Part shown: piece by piece, positions 8,568 to 16,711 of the stretch
How the letters are laid out: every line of letters starts with the position of its first letter
How positions within the stretch are numbered: the first letter of the stretch is position 1
Source: Massiliimalia timonensis
Lineage (GTDB): Bacteria > Bacillota > Clostridia > Oscillospirales > Ruminococcaceae
Direction of reading: 5' to 3'
Assembly: GCF_900186585.1 (NCBI RefSeq)
Contig: NZ_FYDD01000003.1
Span: forward strand, 310,001 to 374,000
Length of the DNA stretch: 64,000 nucleotides
Notes under the pieces: model-generated
What the model saw: the letters and a program-made list of their open reading frames with translations, nothing else
What the model was told of the DNA's origin: nothing
The model's database searches: none
Made by a program: the position numbers and the translations under genes

Positions 8568-9650
8568 ATGTTCAACGGACTGAATATGAATATGGGGAAC
8601 CTGTCAAGACTATCAAATGCGCAGACCCGCTCCATTAGCCCGGAAAATTTTACCGGGGAAAAGGGTAAGGGCGGCATGTGTGAGCTGGAACAGGGCTCCG
8701 CAAAAATGGCCGCACGCGATTTGGGAAAGGGCTGGAAAGTAAACCCATATATCGTGATGAAGCCGGGCGAAGTATTTGAGATAGCCAATATAACCGGAAG
8801 CGGGGCGGTCCAGCATATCTGGCTGACCCCGACCGGGAAATGGAGGAATACGATCCTGCGTATCTATTGGGAGGGGTCAGAAAATCCCTCCGTGGAATGT
8901 CCGATCGGGGATTTCTTCTGCAACGGGTGGCAGGAATATGCGCAGATTTCTTCCCTGCCGGTCTGCGTCAACCCGGGTAGCGCGTTTAACTGCTACTGGG
9001 AAATGCCCTTTCGCCGGCAGTGCCGCATAACCCTTGAAAACCGGGCAGAAGAGGAAGTGACCATGTATTACCAGATCGACTACGCCTTAACCAAGGTGCC
9101 GGAGGACTGCGCTTACTTCCACGCACAGTTCCGCCGGGTAAACCCGCTGCCTTATAAAGAAAACTATGTGATCTTAGATCATGTGGTCGGAAAGGGGCAT
9201 TATGTGGGGACCTATCTGGCATGGGGCGTGAACAACAACCTTTGGTGGGGCGAAGGGGAGATCAAATTCTTTTTGGATGACGACGGGGAATATCCCACGA
9301 TCTGCGGAACTGGAACAGAGGATTATTTCTGCGGCTCCTATGACTTCGAGGATCCTGTGACCCATGACCGGTATCTTCCTTTTACAACGCCTTATTCGGG
9401 ATTTTACCAAACCTCGGTGGACACACTCTATAAGGTACAGAAGCGCTTTGGGATGTACCGTTTCCATGTGATGGATCCGGTCCGGTTTGAAAAGAACTTG
9501 AAGGTGACGATCCAAGCGCTGGGCTGGCGGGAAGGAAAACGCTACCTGCCTTTGCAGGACGATATTGCCTCTGTCGCATTCTGGTACCAGACGCTTCCGC
9601 AGACGGCGTTCCCGCGGCTCCCGGATAAGGACTATCTGGAAGTGATCTAA
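8568..9650 (+). CDS. Glycoside hydrolase family 172 (DUF2961) enzyme
   Basis: A 360-residue DUF2961 protein, now classed as GH172, a family including difructose dianhydride I-acting alpha-fructofuranosidases and D-arabinan exo-hydrolases. The recognisable core is a beta-jelly-roll segment with GSGAVQHIWLTPTGKWRNT, PIGDFFCNGW, WWGEGEIKFFLDDDGEYP and GTGTEDYFCGSY. Glu251 in GTED and a Glu in GEGE (229 or 231) are the likely catalytic pair, assigned by comparison with family knowledge. There is no signal peptide, so it acts on imported sugars. It is the last gene of the operon and points to a furanoside-containing substrate. Confidence 0.88.
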   Translation: MFNGLNMNMGNLSRLSNAQTRSISPENFTGEKGKGGMCELEQGSAKMAARDLGKGWKVNPYIVMKPGEVFEIANITGSGAVQHIWLTPTGKWRNTILRIYWEGSENPSVECPIGDFFCNGWQEYAQISSLPVCVNPGSAFNCYWEMPFRRQCRITLENRAEEEVTMYYQIDYALTKVPEDCAYFHAQFRRVNPLPYKENYVILDHVVGKGHYVGTYLAWGVNNNLWWGEGEIKFFLDDDGEYPTICGTGTEDYFCGSYDFEDPVTHDRYLPFTTPYSGFYQTSVDTLYKVQKRFGMYRFHVMDPVRFEKNLKVTIQALGWREGKRYLPLQDDIASVAFWYQTLPQTAFPRLPDKDYLEVI

Positions 9651-9723
9651 AGGCAGTTGTCCTTCCATGTGACCGGGACCTTGTTCTGTATAAAAATAAA
9701 TTTTTTGCAGACGGAAAAAAGGC

Positions 9724-9752
9724 TTGCTTTTTTCAAACGGATATGATATGAT
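9724..9752 (+). promoter_or_regulatory. Sigma-A promoter of rpmE
   Basis: TTGCTT at 9724-9729 and TATGAT at 9747-9752 are separated by 17 bases. This matches the vegetative consensus and lies about 100 bases before the L31 gene, leaving a structured 5' leader. Confidence 0.75.
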
Positions 9753-9793
9753 ACATATTTGTGAGGACATCTCTATTGAGGTATAATTCCTTA

Positions 9794-9819
9794 TAAACGA
9801 TGGCAAAATCTATCGTTTA
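9794..9819 (+). promoter_or_regulatory. Hairpin in the rpmE 5' leader (possible L31 autoregulatory element)
   Basis: TAAACGAT (9794-9801) pairs with ATCGTTTA (9812-9819) around a 10-base loop, in the untranslated leader upstream of the L31 ribosome binding site. L31 leader elements that bind the protein have been described in Firmicutes. This one is a candidate by position only; I could not compare it with the known covariance model. Confidence 0.4.
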
Positions 9820-9850
9820 CAAAATAAGAGGATTTGCGAGGTGAACAAGA

Positions 9851-10051
9851 ATGAAAGAAGGAATCCATCCGGAGTACAAGCCATGTAAAATTACTTGCGC
9901 TTGCGGCAATGTGATCGAAACTCGTTCCACTAAGGACGAAATCAGAGTAGAAATTTGTTCTAAATGTCATCCGTTCTTCACCGGTAGACAGAAACTGGTT
10001 GATACTGGCGGACGTGTTGACAGATTTAAGAAACGTTTTGGCATGAAATAA
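9851..10051 (+). CDS. rpmE: 50S ribosomal protein L31 (zinc-binding form)
   Basis: A 66-residue L31 at the usual length. Cys16, Cys18, Cys36 and Cys39 (CAC ... CSKC) make the zinc-binding C+ type. This form is commonly replaced by a zinc-free paralogue under zinc starvation, but no paralogue is seen here. The N-terminus MKEGIHPEY and C-terminus [10 protein letters not shown] are standard. It is monocistronic, with its own promoter and terminator. Confidence 0.98.
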   Translation: MKEGIHPEYKPCKITCACGNVIETRSTKDEIRVEICSKCHPFFTGRQKLVDTGGRVDRFKKRFGMK

Positions 10052-10082
10052 TTGCTGTGCGTAGTTGAATCAGACTTTATAG

Positions 10083-10119
10083 AAGCGGTGCAATGCTTTT
10101 GCACCGCTTAAAGTTTTTT
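10083..10119 (+). terminator. Rho-independent terminator of rpmE
   Basis: A 10-bp stem (10083-10092 with 10100-10109), a 7-base loop and a T-run at 10114-10119. Confidence 0.9.
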
Positions 10120-10141
10120 ATGCTGAAAAGGGGGAATCTGC

Positions 10142-10768
10142 TTGGAGCAGTCTTACCGCACAATTTTAAAATATGCGCAGGCGGAGTTTGTGGAACGGAA
10201 GTCCCGGTTTATCGGGTCGATCCAGCCTTGCCGCACAGAGGAGGAGGCGCTTTCCTTTTTAAATGAAAAGCGGAAAGAATATTGGGATGCGACCCACAAC
10301 GTTTATGCTTATGTCCTAAGGGAAGGCGGGATCAAGCGCTGTTCTGACGACGGAGAACCGCAGGGAACAGCCGGCCGGCCGGTTTTAGACGTTTTGGAAA
10401 AGGAAGGGATCGTTGACGTATGTGTGGTGGCGACCCGCTATTTTGGCGGCATCATGCTGGGGGCCGGCGGATTGGTGCGGGCATATTCCCATACCTCTAA
10501 GATCGCAGTTGACGCGGCACAGATCATGAACATGTGTGTCTGCGGGCATTACCGCATGGTATTTGATTACGGCCTGTATGGAAAGCTGGGGTATTTGTTC
10601 CCCAATTACCCGCTGCGGATCCTTTCCACCGATTTTGGGGAGCAGGTCAGTATAGATCTGGTGATCCGAACAGAAGCAGAACAGGAATTTTTAAAGGCGG
10701 TGACCGAACTGACCAACGGCCAAATATCCCCGCAGAGAACCGGGGAATCCTTTGAAGATATTCCGTGA
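10142..10768 (+). CDS. YigZ/IMPACT family protein (UPF0029)
   Basis: A 208-residue protein starting at TTG with an AAAAGGGGGA ribosome binding site. The N-terminal UPF0029 domain is clear (FVERKSRFIG, CRTEEEALSFL, YVLREGGIKRCSDDGEPQGTAGRP, YFGGIMLGAGGLVRAYS), and the short C-terminal ferredoxin-like domain is present. Eukaryotic relatives (IMPACT/YIH1) regulate GCN2. The bacterial function is unknown, although nucleic-acid or ribosome binding has been proposed. Confidence 0.93.
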   Translation: MEQSYRTILKYAQAEFVERKSRFIGSIQPCRTEEEALSFLNEKRKEYWDATHNVYAYVLREGGIKRCSDDGEPQGTAGRPVLDVLEKEGIVDVCVVATRYFGGIMLGAGGLVRAYSHTSKIAVDAAQIMNMCVCGHYRMVFDYGLYGKLGYLFPNYPLRILSTDFGEQVSIDLVIRTEAEQEFLKAVTELTNGQISPQRTGESFEDIP

Positions 10769-10848
10769 TTTCTGTTTTATATAGAAAAAGATGTTGTTTT
10801 GCAGAGCTTTCTGTGTGAAATTCCGATTTTTTAAAAATGGGCAGGATT

Positions 10849-10877
10849 TTGCCATGGAAAGCGGGTATATATTATAA
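10849..10877 (+). promoter_or_regulatory. Candidate promoter for the dGTPase-DUF1287-dnaG-rpoD operon
   Basis: TTGCCA at 10849-10854 and TTATAA at 10872-10877 are 17 bases apart. The -10 match is moderate and overlaps other AT-rich options, so the exact site is uncertain. Confidence 0.4.
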
Positions 10878-10896
10878 GAAAGGGGGAAAATGGACG

Positions 10897-11904
10897 ATGG
10901 AATTTGAACCCAGAAAATATGCCGAAGAGCAGGAGAAACAAATGCTTTCTCCGTATGCGACCCTTGTGGTGAACAGTAAGGGCAGGCAGCGTGAGGAAGA
11001 GCCGTGCCCGATCCGGACAGATTTTGCCCGTGACCGCGACCGGATCATCCATTCCTCTTCGTTTCGGAGGCTAAAGCACAAAACGCAGGTGTTTTTGGCG
11101 CCGTTGGGCGACCATTACCGCACTAGGCTGACCCATACGCTGGAGGTGGCGCAGATTTCGAGGACATTGGCGCGGGCGCTGAGGTTGAATGAAGACCTGA
11201 CCGAAGCGATCGCAATGGGCCATGACTTAGGCCACACGCCGTTCGGCCACTCCGGGGAAAAGGCTTTGAGTTCGGTCGCTTCCTTTGAATTTAAACATGC
11301 CGCGCAAAGCGTACGGGTGATAGACCGGCTGGAACGGGAAGGAAAAGGGCTGAACCTGACTTATGAGGTGCGGAACGGGATCGCGACCCATTCTGACGGG
11401 GGCGCGGACGCGGCGACCTTAGAGGGAAAAATTGTCGAATATTCGGATAAGATCGCATATATCAACCACGACATCGAGGATGCGATCCGGGCAGGGATCT
11501 TGGGCCCGGACGAGCTGCCCTATGACTGCTTATACATATTAGGCCGGACAAAAAGTGAACGGATCACTACGCTGATAGAATCGATCATTGAAAATAGCTT
11601 TGGAAAAAATGAAATCCGGATGAGCGATGAGGTATGGAAAGCGCATCGCAGCCTTCGGGATTTTATGTTTCAAAGCGTTTACCGCAACCCCTTGGCAAAA
11701 GGGGAAGAGGGAAAAGCGCAGGAACTGCTGGTACAGCTGTACCGCCATTTTGAAAAGCATCCCAATGAACTGCCGCCCCTGTATCATACGGTGATGGAAC
11801 AGGAGGGGAAAGAACGGGCTTTGTGTGATTATTTGGCGGGAATGACAGATATTTACGCGATTTCGCTATATAACGATTTGTTTGTACCGAAAATGTTCCG
11901 GTAA
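10897..11904 (+). CDS. Deoxyguanosinetriphosphate triphosphohydrolase-like protein
   Basis: HD-domain dNTP triphosphohydrolase (335 residues), which releases tripolyphosphate from dGTP or other dNTPs. The metal-binding H...HD...D pattern is visible in TRLTHTLEVAQ and AIAMGHDLGHTPFGHSGE, with a later Asp in SDKIAYINHDIEDA. The ATG at 10897 has an AGGGGGA site 9 bases upstream, so the longer in-frame start at 10837 is rejected. It heads a cluster with DUF1287, dnaG and rpoD; dgt next to dnaG is a recurring arrangement in clostridia. Confidence 0.93.
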   Translation: MEFEPRKYAEEQEKQMLSPYATLVVNSKGRQREEEPCPIRTDFARDRDRIIHSSSFRRLKHKTQVFLAPLGDHYRTRLTHTLEVAQISRTLARALRLNEDLTEAIAMGHDLGHTPFGHSGEKALSSVASFEFKHAAQSVRVIDRLEREGKGLNLTYEVRNGIATHSDGGADAATLEGKIVEYSDKIAYINHDIEDAIRAGILGPDELPYDCLYILGRTKSERITTLIESIIENSFGKNEIRMSDEVWKAHRSLRDFMFQSVYRNPLAKGEEGKAQELLVQLYRHFEKHPNELPPLYHTVMEQEGKERALCDYLAGMTDIYAISLYNDLFVPKMFR

Positions 11905-11915
11905 AGGAGGAAAAT

Positions 11916-12623
11916 ATGGTACGACGGCGTATCCGCTGGGGCCGGATGATCCTGGCGGTGGTTATTTTGACACTTTTGCTGACTGGTTTCATCTGGGCTT
12001 CCCGCTGGTTTGGCTGGTTTGCCCCGGCTCCATTGTCAGCAAAAGAGGCGGAAGAAAAATTCGGGATCGAGCGGGTGCTCAGTCCAGTAGACTATAACCA
12101 AAATGGGATAGACGATTACACCGATATTTTATTGGGCGCGCGTCAAGACGCTCAAAACCGCCCAAAGTACAGCGCCGCTTATTATAACGGTGGTTATCCG
12201 CCGGAGGGAGAGGGCTGCTGCGCAGACTTGGTTTGGCGTGCGTTTCAAAACGCGGGGTATTCTTTAAAGGATCTGGTGGATCAGGACATTGCGGCCCACC
12301 CTGAGGACTATCCGGCAACGAACGGTCAGCCGGACCCGAATATTGATTTCCGACGGGTGCGGAACCTGAAGGTGTATTTTACAAAATATGCGGAAAGCCT
12401 GACGCTTGACTTAAACGAGATCGAGCAATGGCAGCCCGGGGACATCGTTACCTTTGACAAGCCGGGGCACATTGGGATTGTGTCTGATCAGCGGAATCAA
12501 AAGGGCGTTCCCTACCTGCTGCACAATGCTGGCCAGCCTAACCGGGAAGAGGATGCATTGAGCCGTTACCGCATCAGCGGGCATTTTCGTTTCCATGGGG
12601 AAAATATTGAACGTGGATCATAA
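11916..12623 (+). CDS. DUF1287 family membrane-anchored protein
   Basis: A 235-residue protein with one N-terminal transmembrane anchor (about residues 10-34) and an extracytoplasmic DUF1287 domain. Family features seen: VLSPVDYNQNGIDDYTDIL, GGYPPEGEGCCADLVWRAF with Cys101/Cys102, PDPNIDFRRVRNLKVYF, WQPGDIVTFD and HIGIVSD. The conserved Cys and His suggest an NlpC/P60-like hydrolase fold acting on the cell wall, but no activity is established to my knowledge. It sits between dgt and dnaG with short gaps, so it is probably co-transcribed with replication genes. Confidence 0.88.
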   Translation: MVRRRIRWGRMILAVVILTLLLTGFIWASRWFGWFAPAPLSAKEAEEKFGIERVLSPVDYNQNGIDDYTDILLGARQDAQNRPKYSAAYYNGGYPPEGEGCCADLVWRAFQNAGYSLKDLVDQDIAAHPEDYPATNGQPDPNIDFRRVRNLKVYFTKYAESLTLDLNEIEQWQPGDIVTFDKPGHIGIVSDQRNQKGVPYLLHNAGQPNREEDALSRYRISGHFRFHGENIERGS

Positions 12624-12640
12624 GAAAGGAGGCATACTGC

Positions 12641-14395
12641 ATGGCAATCCCAAAAAGTTTTATCCAGCAGCTTTTGCTGCACTGTGATATTGAAGATGTG
12701 GTATCCTCTTATTTGCCGTTAAAACGGGAGGGACGAAACCAAAAAACGCTCTGCCCGTTCCATTCGGAAAAAACGCCCTCAATGGTCATTTACCCGAACA
12801 CCCAGTCGTTTTACTGCTTTGGGTGCGGGGCCGGCGGGGACGTGATCAGCTTTGTGATGCGGATCGAAAACCTAGACTATGTCGAAGCGGTCCACTTTTT
12901 GGCGAAACGGGCGGGGCTGACCGTTCCGGAGGATGGAGAAAGCGACAAGACCGGCCAAATGAAAACCAGGATTCTGGAAATTAACCGAGAAACGGCAAGA
13001 TTTTTTCATCATTGCTTGAAATCTCCAGCAGGTAAGGCCGGTTATGATTACTTTAAAAATCGCCAGCTTTCTGATAAAACGATCACCAAATACGGGCTTG
13101 GATATGCCCCGGACAGCTGGAACGCCCTGCGGGACCACTTGCGGAAAAAGGGATTTTCTTATCCGGAAATGGAGGCCGCCTGCGTGGTGGTAAAAGGAAA
13201 GAAAGGTTCTTATTATGACCAGTTCCGAAACCGGGTGATGTTCCCGATCATTGACCTGCGTGGGAATGTGATCGCGTTCGGCGGCCGGGTGCTGGATGAC
13301 AGCAAGCCCAAATACCTGAACTCGCCGGATACGCTGGTGTTTAAGAAAAGCCGGAACCTGTTTTCGCTGAATTTTGCCAAAAACCAGAAAGGGAACAGGC
13401 TGATTTTGGCAGAGGGGTATATGGACGTTATCTCGATCAATGCCGCTGGTTTTGAAAATGTGGTGGCCACCTTGGGGACAGCGCTTACTGCGGAGCAGGC
13501 CCGCCTGATCAGCAAATATGCAACAGAGGTGGTGATCGCCTATGACTCGGACGAAGCAGGGCAAAAAGCGACGCACCGCGCGATCAACCTGTTGTCCGAG
13601 GTGGGAGTTTCCGCTAAGATTTTAAAGATGTCCGGGGCGAAAGACCCGGATGAATATATCAAAAAGTTTGGCGCCCGGCGGTTCGAGATGCTTCTGGACG
13701 ATGCGGGAAATGTAGTGGAATTTGAACTAAATAAGCTCAAGGCTGCATATGATTTGGAAAACACCAGTGACAAGGTGGAATATGTCCGCCAGAGCATCAG
13801 TGTGATTTCTTCTATCCAAAACCGGATGGAACGGGAGGTATATGCGGGACTGGTGTCGAAAGATACCGGGGTGTCGGTCGCGAGTATTCTGTCGCAGGTA
13901 GACTCTGCGATCAAAAGGAAAAGACGCCAGCAGGAAAAAGACGAGTGGAACAGCATTCAAAAAGAAACGCGCGCCGCGACAGACCGCATCAATCCGGAGA
14001 AAGCGAATTTTTACAAAGAGGCGCTTGCAGAAGAACAGATTATTGCGTACCTTTTGCGGAATCCGGAGGATACAGTACAGATTTTGTCGCAAATAAGGGA
14101 AGAAGATTTTGTCACAAGCTTCAACCGGAAAGTATTATCCTGTATGATTTCGCTGTTTCAGGCAAATAATGAGATTGTGCTTTCTGCGCTTACCCCTTAT
14201 TTTACCCAGCCGGAGATGGGCAGGATCTCGCAGATTTTGGCTCGGACAGATGAAAATCGCTTTTCTCGAGAGGTGCTGGAGGACTGCATAAGGGTTTTAA
14301 AACAGCATAAAAACAGTTTGAAAGCGATCGATCTGGCAAACGCTACGCCAGAGGAACTGGAGCGTTACCGGGAGAATTTAAAGAAACGTTTTTAA
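12641..14395 (+). CDS. dnaG: DNA primase
   Basis: Synthesises RNA primers for replication and acts with the replicative helicase. The 584-residue length is normal. The N-terminal zinc finger (CPFHSEKTPS ... FYCFGCGAGGD) is at about residues 40-66. The TOPRIM core has LAEGYMDVIS with its catalytic Glu and the later VIAYDSDEAGQKAT Asp pair. The C-terminal helicase-interacting region is more divergent. It starts at ATG with an AAAGGAGG site and is followed by rpoD, as in the classic macromolecular synthesis operon. Confidence 0.98.
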   Translation: MAIPKSFIQQLLLHCDIEDVVSSYLPLKREGRNQKTLCPFHSEKTPSMVIYPNTQSFYCFGCGAGGDVISFVMRIENLDYVEAVHFLAKRAGLTVPEDGESDKTGQMKTRILEINRETARFFHHCLKSPAGKAGYDYFKNRQLSDKTITKYGLGYAPDSWNALRDHLRKKGFSYPEMEAACVVVKGKKGSYYDQFRNRVMFPIIDLRGNVIAFGGRVLDDSKPKYLNSPDTLVFKKSRNLFSLNFAKNQKGNRLILAEGYMDVISINAAGFENVVATLGTALTAEQARLISKYATEVVIAYDSDEAGQKATHRAINLLSEVGVSAKILKMSGAKDPDEYIKKFGARRFEMLLDDAGNVVEFELNKLKAAYDLENTSDKVEYVRQSISVISSIQNRMEREVYAGLVSKDTGVSVASILSQVDSAIKRKRRQQEKDEWNSIQKETRAATDRINPEKANFYKEALAEEQIIAYLLRNPEDTVQILSQIREEDFVTSFNRKVLSCMISLFQANNEIVLSALTPYFTQPEMGRISQILARTDENRFSREVLEDCIRVLKQHKNSLKAIDLANATPEELERYRENLKKRF

Positions 14396-14459
14396 AATGG
14401 ATCCGTGCAGGGGAAAGCCTGCTTCACAGATAGAAAGAATTATTTGAGGGAGAATAGAT

Positions 14460-15545
14460 ATGGCTACAGAAAAGAAATCAGCAGTTGTCGACCTGATGGA
14501 ACAGGGCAAGGCAAAGGGAAAACTGACGACCAAGGAGATCACCGACGCGCTGGAGGAGTTGGATTTTGACGCGGAACAGATGGATAAACTGTACGATTCC
14601 TTGGAAGGGCTGAATATTGAGATCATCGAGGACTATAATCCGGAAGAGGATGTGGATTTTACCAAAGATGAATCTTTGAATCTGGAATTAGAGGCCGCGT
14701 TGGCTTCGGAAGGGGTAAATATCGACGACCCGGTGAAAGTGTATCTCAAGGAGATCGGCCGGGTACCGCTGTTATCCGCAGAAGAAGAGATCGAACTGGC
14801 GACCCGTATGAACGAAGGGGATGCCTATGCGCGTAAACGCTTATCGGAAGCAAACCTGCGCTTGGTAGTCAGCATTGCGAAGCGTTATGTTGGGCGCGGA
14901 ATGCAGTTTTTGGATTTGATCCAGGAGGGGAATCTTGGGTTGATTAAAGCTGTGGAAAAGTTTGACTATACCAAAGGGTTTAAATTTTCCACCTATGCGA
15001 CATGGTGGATCCGCCAGGCGATCACCCGCGCGATTGCAGATCAGGCACGCACCATCCGGATTCCGGTGCACATGGTAGAAACCATCAATAAAGTCAAAAA
15101 GGTCAGCAGCCAGTTGTTGCACAAAAACGGCCATGACCCAAGTGCGGAAGAAATCGCGGAGGTGCTGGATATGCCGGTGGATAAGGTGCGCGAGATCATG
15201 CGCGCGGCACAGGAACCGGTTTCTTTGGAAACGCCGATCGGGGAAGAGGAAGACAGCCACTTGGGCGATTTTATCCCGGATGATGACGCCCCAGCCCCTG
15301 CTGACGCTGCATCCCATACCTTGTTAAAGGAGCAGTTAAGCGAAGTGCTTGGAACTTTGACGGAACGGGAGGAAAAGGTTCTGCGCCTGCGTTTTGGATT
15401 GGAGGACGGCCGCAGCCGTACCTTGGAAGAAGTTGGGAAGGAATTTGACGTGACCCGTGAACGGATCCGCCAAATCGAGGCAAAGGCGCTTAGAAAGCTC
15501 CGCCACCCCAGCCGCAGCAAAAAGCTGAAAGATTTCATTGATTAA
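14460..15545 (+). CDS. rpoD: RNA polymerase primary sigma factor SigA/RpoD
   Basis: Housekeeping sigma factor of 361 residues, similar in size to B. subtilis SigA. A short acidic N-terminal region 1.1 is followed by region 1.2, region 2 ([47 protein letters not shown]), region 3 and region 4 with the -35-binding helix-turn-helix ([20 protein letters not shown]). It recognises TTGACA/TATAAT promoters, many of which are visible in this window. It lies directly after dnaG. Confidence 0.98.
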   Translation: MATEKKSAVVDLMEQGKAKGKLTTKEITDALEELDFDAEQMDKLYDSLEGLNIEIIEDYNPEEDVDFTKDESLNLELEAALASEGVNIDDPVKVYLKEIGRVPLLSAEEEIELATRMNEGDAYARKRLSEANLRLVVSIAKRYVGRGMQFLDLIQEGNLGLIKAVEKFDYTKGFKFSTYATWWIRQAITRAIADQARTIRIPVHMVETINKVKKVSSQLLHKNGHDPSAEEIAEVLDMPVDKVREIMRAAQEPVSLETPIGEEEDSHLGDFIPDDDAPAPADAASHTLLKEQLSEVLGTLTEREEKVLRLRFGLEDGRSRTLEEVGKEFDVTRERIRQIEAKALRKLRHPSRSKKLKDFID

Positions 15546-15552
15546 GTTGGTC

Positions 15553-15581
15553 TTTACTTTCCGAATGTTTTGTGGTATAAT
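15553..15581 (+). promoter_or_regulatory. Sigma-A promoter of the Rrf2 regulator gene
   Basis: TTTACT at 15553-15558 and a perfect TATAAT at 15576-15581 are 17 bases apart. AT-rich sequence just downstream could hold an Rrf2 autoregulatory site, but no clear dyad was defined. Confidence 0.75.
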
Positions 15582-15625
15582 TAGACTAAAATAATATACT
15601 ATTTACATCGGAACGGGGGAAGGAT

Positions 15626-16024
15626 ATGCATATTACCTTGGAGACCGACTACGCGATCCGCATCATGCTGTATTTGGCAAAAATGGACCAGCGGGTCGAT
15701 GCAAAAAAGATCTCAGAGGAAACCGATGTAACCCTGCGCTTTGCATTAAAGATCCTGCGAAAGCTGGTTGCAGAGGATTTGGTAAAATCGTTTAAAGGCA
15801 TTAAAGGCGGTTATGAGATCGCTCGCAATTCCAAGCAGATCAGTTTATATGATGTGGTCTGCGTGATAGAGGGAGACTGCTACCTGAGCCGCTGTTTAGA
15901 CACTGCAGTAGGCTGTAACCGACAAAAGGTCAAGGTATGTAAGGTGAAAAAGGAATTTGGCAGAATCTCAAAAATGCTGAAGGATGAGCTTTCGATGGTG
16001 ACACTTGATACGCTGATCTGTTGA
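15626..16024 (+). CDS. Rrf2 family transcriptional regulator
   Basis: A 132-residue winged-helix regulator of the Rrf2 family (IscR/NsrR/CymR relatives). The N-terminal helix-turn-helix (TDYAIRIMLYLA, ISEETDVTLRFALKILRKL) and wing (KGIKGGYEIAR) are clear. Cysteines 85, 90, 97 and 105 lie in the region where IscR and NsrR bind an iron-sulphur cluster, so it may sense iron-sulphur status, oxygen or nitric oxide. It is monocistronic with its own promoter and terminator; targets cannot be inferred from neighbours. Confidence 0.93.
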   Translation: MHITLETDYAIRIMLYLAKMDQRVDAKKISEETDVTLRFALKILRKLVAEDLVKSFKGIKGGYEIARNSKQISLYDVVCVIEGDCYLSRCLDTAVGCNRQKVKVCKVKKEFGRISKMLKDELSMVTLDTLIC

Positions 16025-16035
16025 GCATACATAGC

Positions 16036-16074
16036 CCCCGCCCTCTTTGACAGAGAGGGCGGGGTTCTGTTTTT
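16036..16074 (+). terminator. Terminator of the Rrf2 gene
   Basis: A perfect GC-rich 11-bp stem (16036-16046 with 16054-16064), a 7-base loop and a following T-rich tract. Confidence 0.9.
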
Positions 16075-16088
16075 AAATCGAACAGATG

Positions 16089-16128
16089 AAAAAGACCGGG
16101 ACTGCTTTTGCAGTTCCGGTCTTTTTTT
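16089..16128. terminator. Bidirectional terminator between the Rrf2 gene and the thioesterase gene
   Basis: A long stem (16089-16105 with 16110-16126, one G-T wobble) with a TTTT loop, an A-run before and a T-run after, so it can end transcription from either side. It mainly serves the minus-strand thioesterase gene, whose stop codon abuts it. Confidence 0.85.
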
Positions 16129-16606
16129 AAAACAGATCCTTGCGTCTTTGCCGCCGAAGCTCAGAGCGTCGCTTTCCGGCCTCCCATTCGGCTTTTTCCT
16201 GTTCGTTGGTCAGGATAAGCCCGGGAACCTCAGTTGGCTTTTCGTTGTCATCGATCGCTACCATAACGACATAAGCATGGTTAATGGGACGCTGCCGCCC
16301 GTTTAAGTCTTCCACAAAGGTATCTACCCGTACTTCCATAGAAGTGTGTCCCACATAGGTGATCTTTCCGTGCAGGACAACAATGTCGTTGACGTGAGCG
16401 GGGGCCTTAAAATGCAGTTTATCAATGCAGACGGTTGTGATATTGTGGTTGCAGTGCCGCCGGGCTACAACGCCGGCAACAATGTCGATCCATTCCATCA
16501 GCCTGCCGCCGAATAAACGTCCGAAACCATTGATGTGCTCTGACAGGATCATTTGTGTTTGTTCGGTCAAGGAGTCCGCAACATATTTTGGTTCTAAGTT
16601 ACTCAC
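16127..16606 (-). CDS. Acyl-CoA thioesterase, hotdog fold (YciA/ACOT type)
   Basis: A hotdog-fold thioesterase of 159 residues hydrolysing acyl-CoA. Family motifs include an N-terminal MILSEHINGFGRLFGGRLMEWID segment with the active-site region, KLHFKAPAHVNDIV and the central beta strands. The GTG at 16606 is preferred because an AGGAG lies 7 bases before it; the TTG at 16612 is too close. It is monocistronic and transcribed toward the Rrf2 gene. Confidence 0.93.
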   Translation of the reverse strand: MSNLEPKYVADSLTEQTQMILSEHINGFGRLFGGRLMEWIDIVAGVVARRHCNHNITTVCIDKLHFKAPAHVNDIVVLHGKITYVGHTSMEVRVDTFVEDLNGRQRPINHAYVVMVAIDDNEKPTEVPGLILTNEQEKAEWEAGKRRSELRRQRRKDLF

Positions 16607-16633
16607 AGCCAATCTCCTTTTCTTTTTGATTTT

Positions 16634-16662
16634 ATTATAGCATAGTTTGGGAAAAATATCAC
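16634..16662 (-). promoter_or_regulatory. Promoter of the thioesterase gene
   Basis: On the minus strand, TATAAT (plus coordinates 16634-16639) with an extended TGC directly upstream, and GTGATA (16657-16662) 17 bases away as a weak -35. Confidence 0.65.
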
Positions 16663-16664
16663 GG

Positions 16665-16697
16665 AAAAAAGAGAGAGGGAACCGAAATTCCCTCTCT
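16665..16697 (-). terminator. Terminator of pnp
   Basis: A 10-bp stem (16672-16681 with 16688-16697) and a 6-base loop, followed on the minus strand by a run of six T (plus 16665-16670). Confidence 0.88.
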
Positions 16698-16711
16698 TGC
16701 AGATTTTAGTG

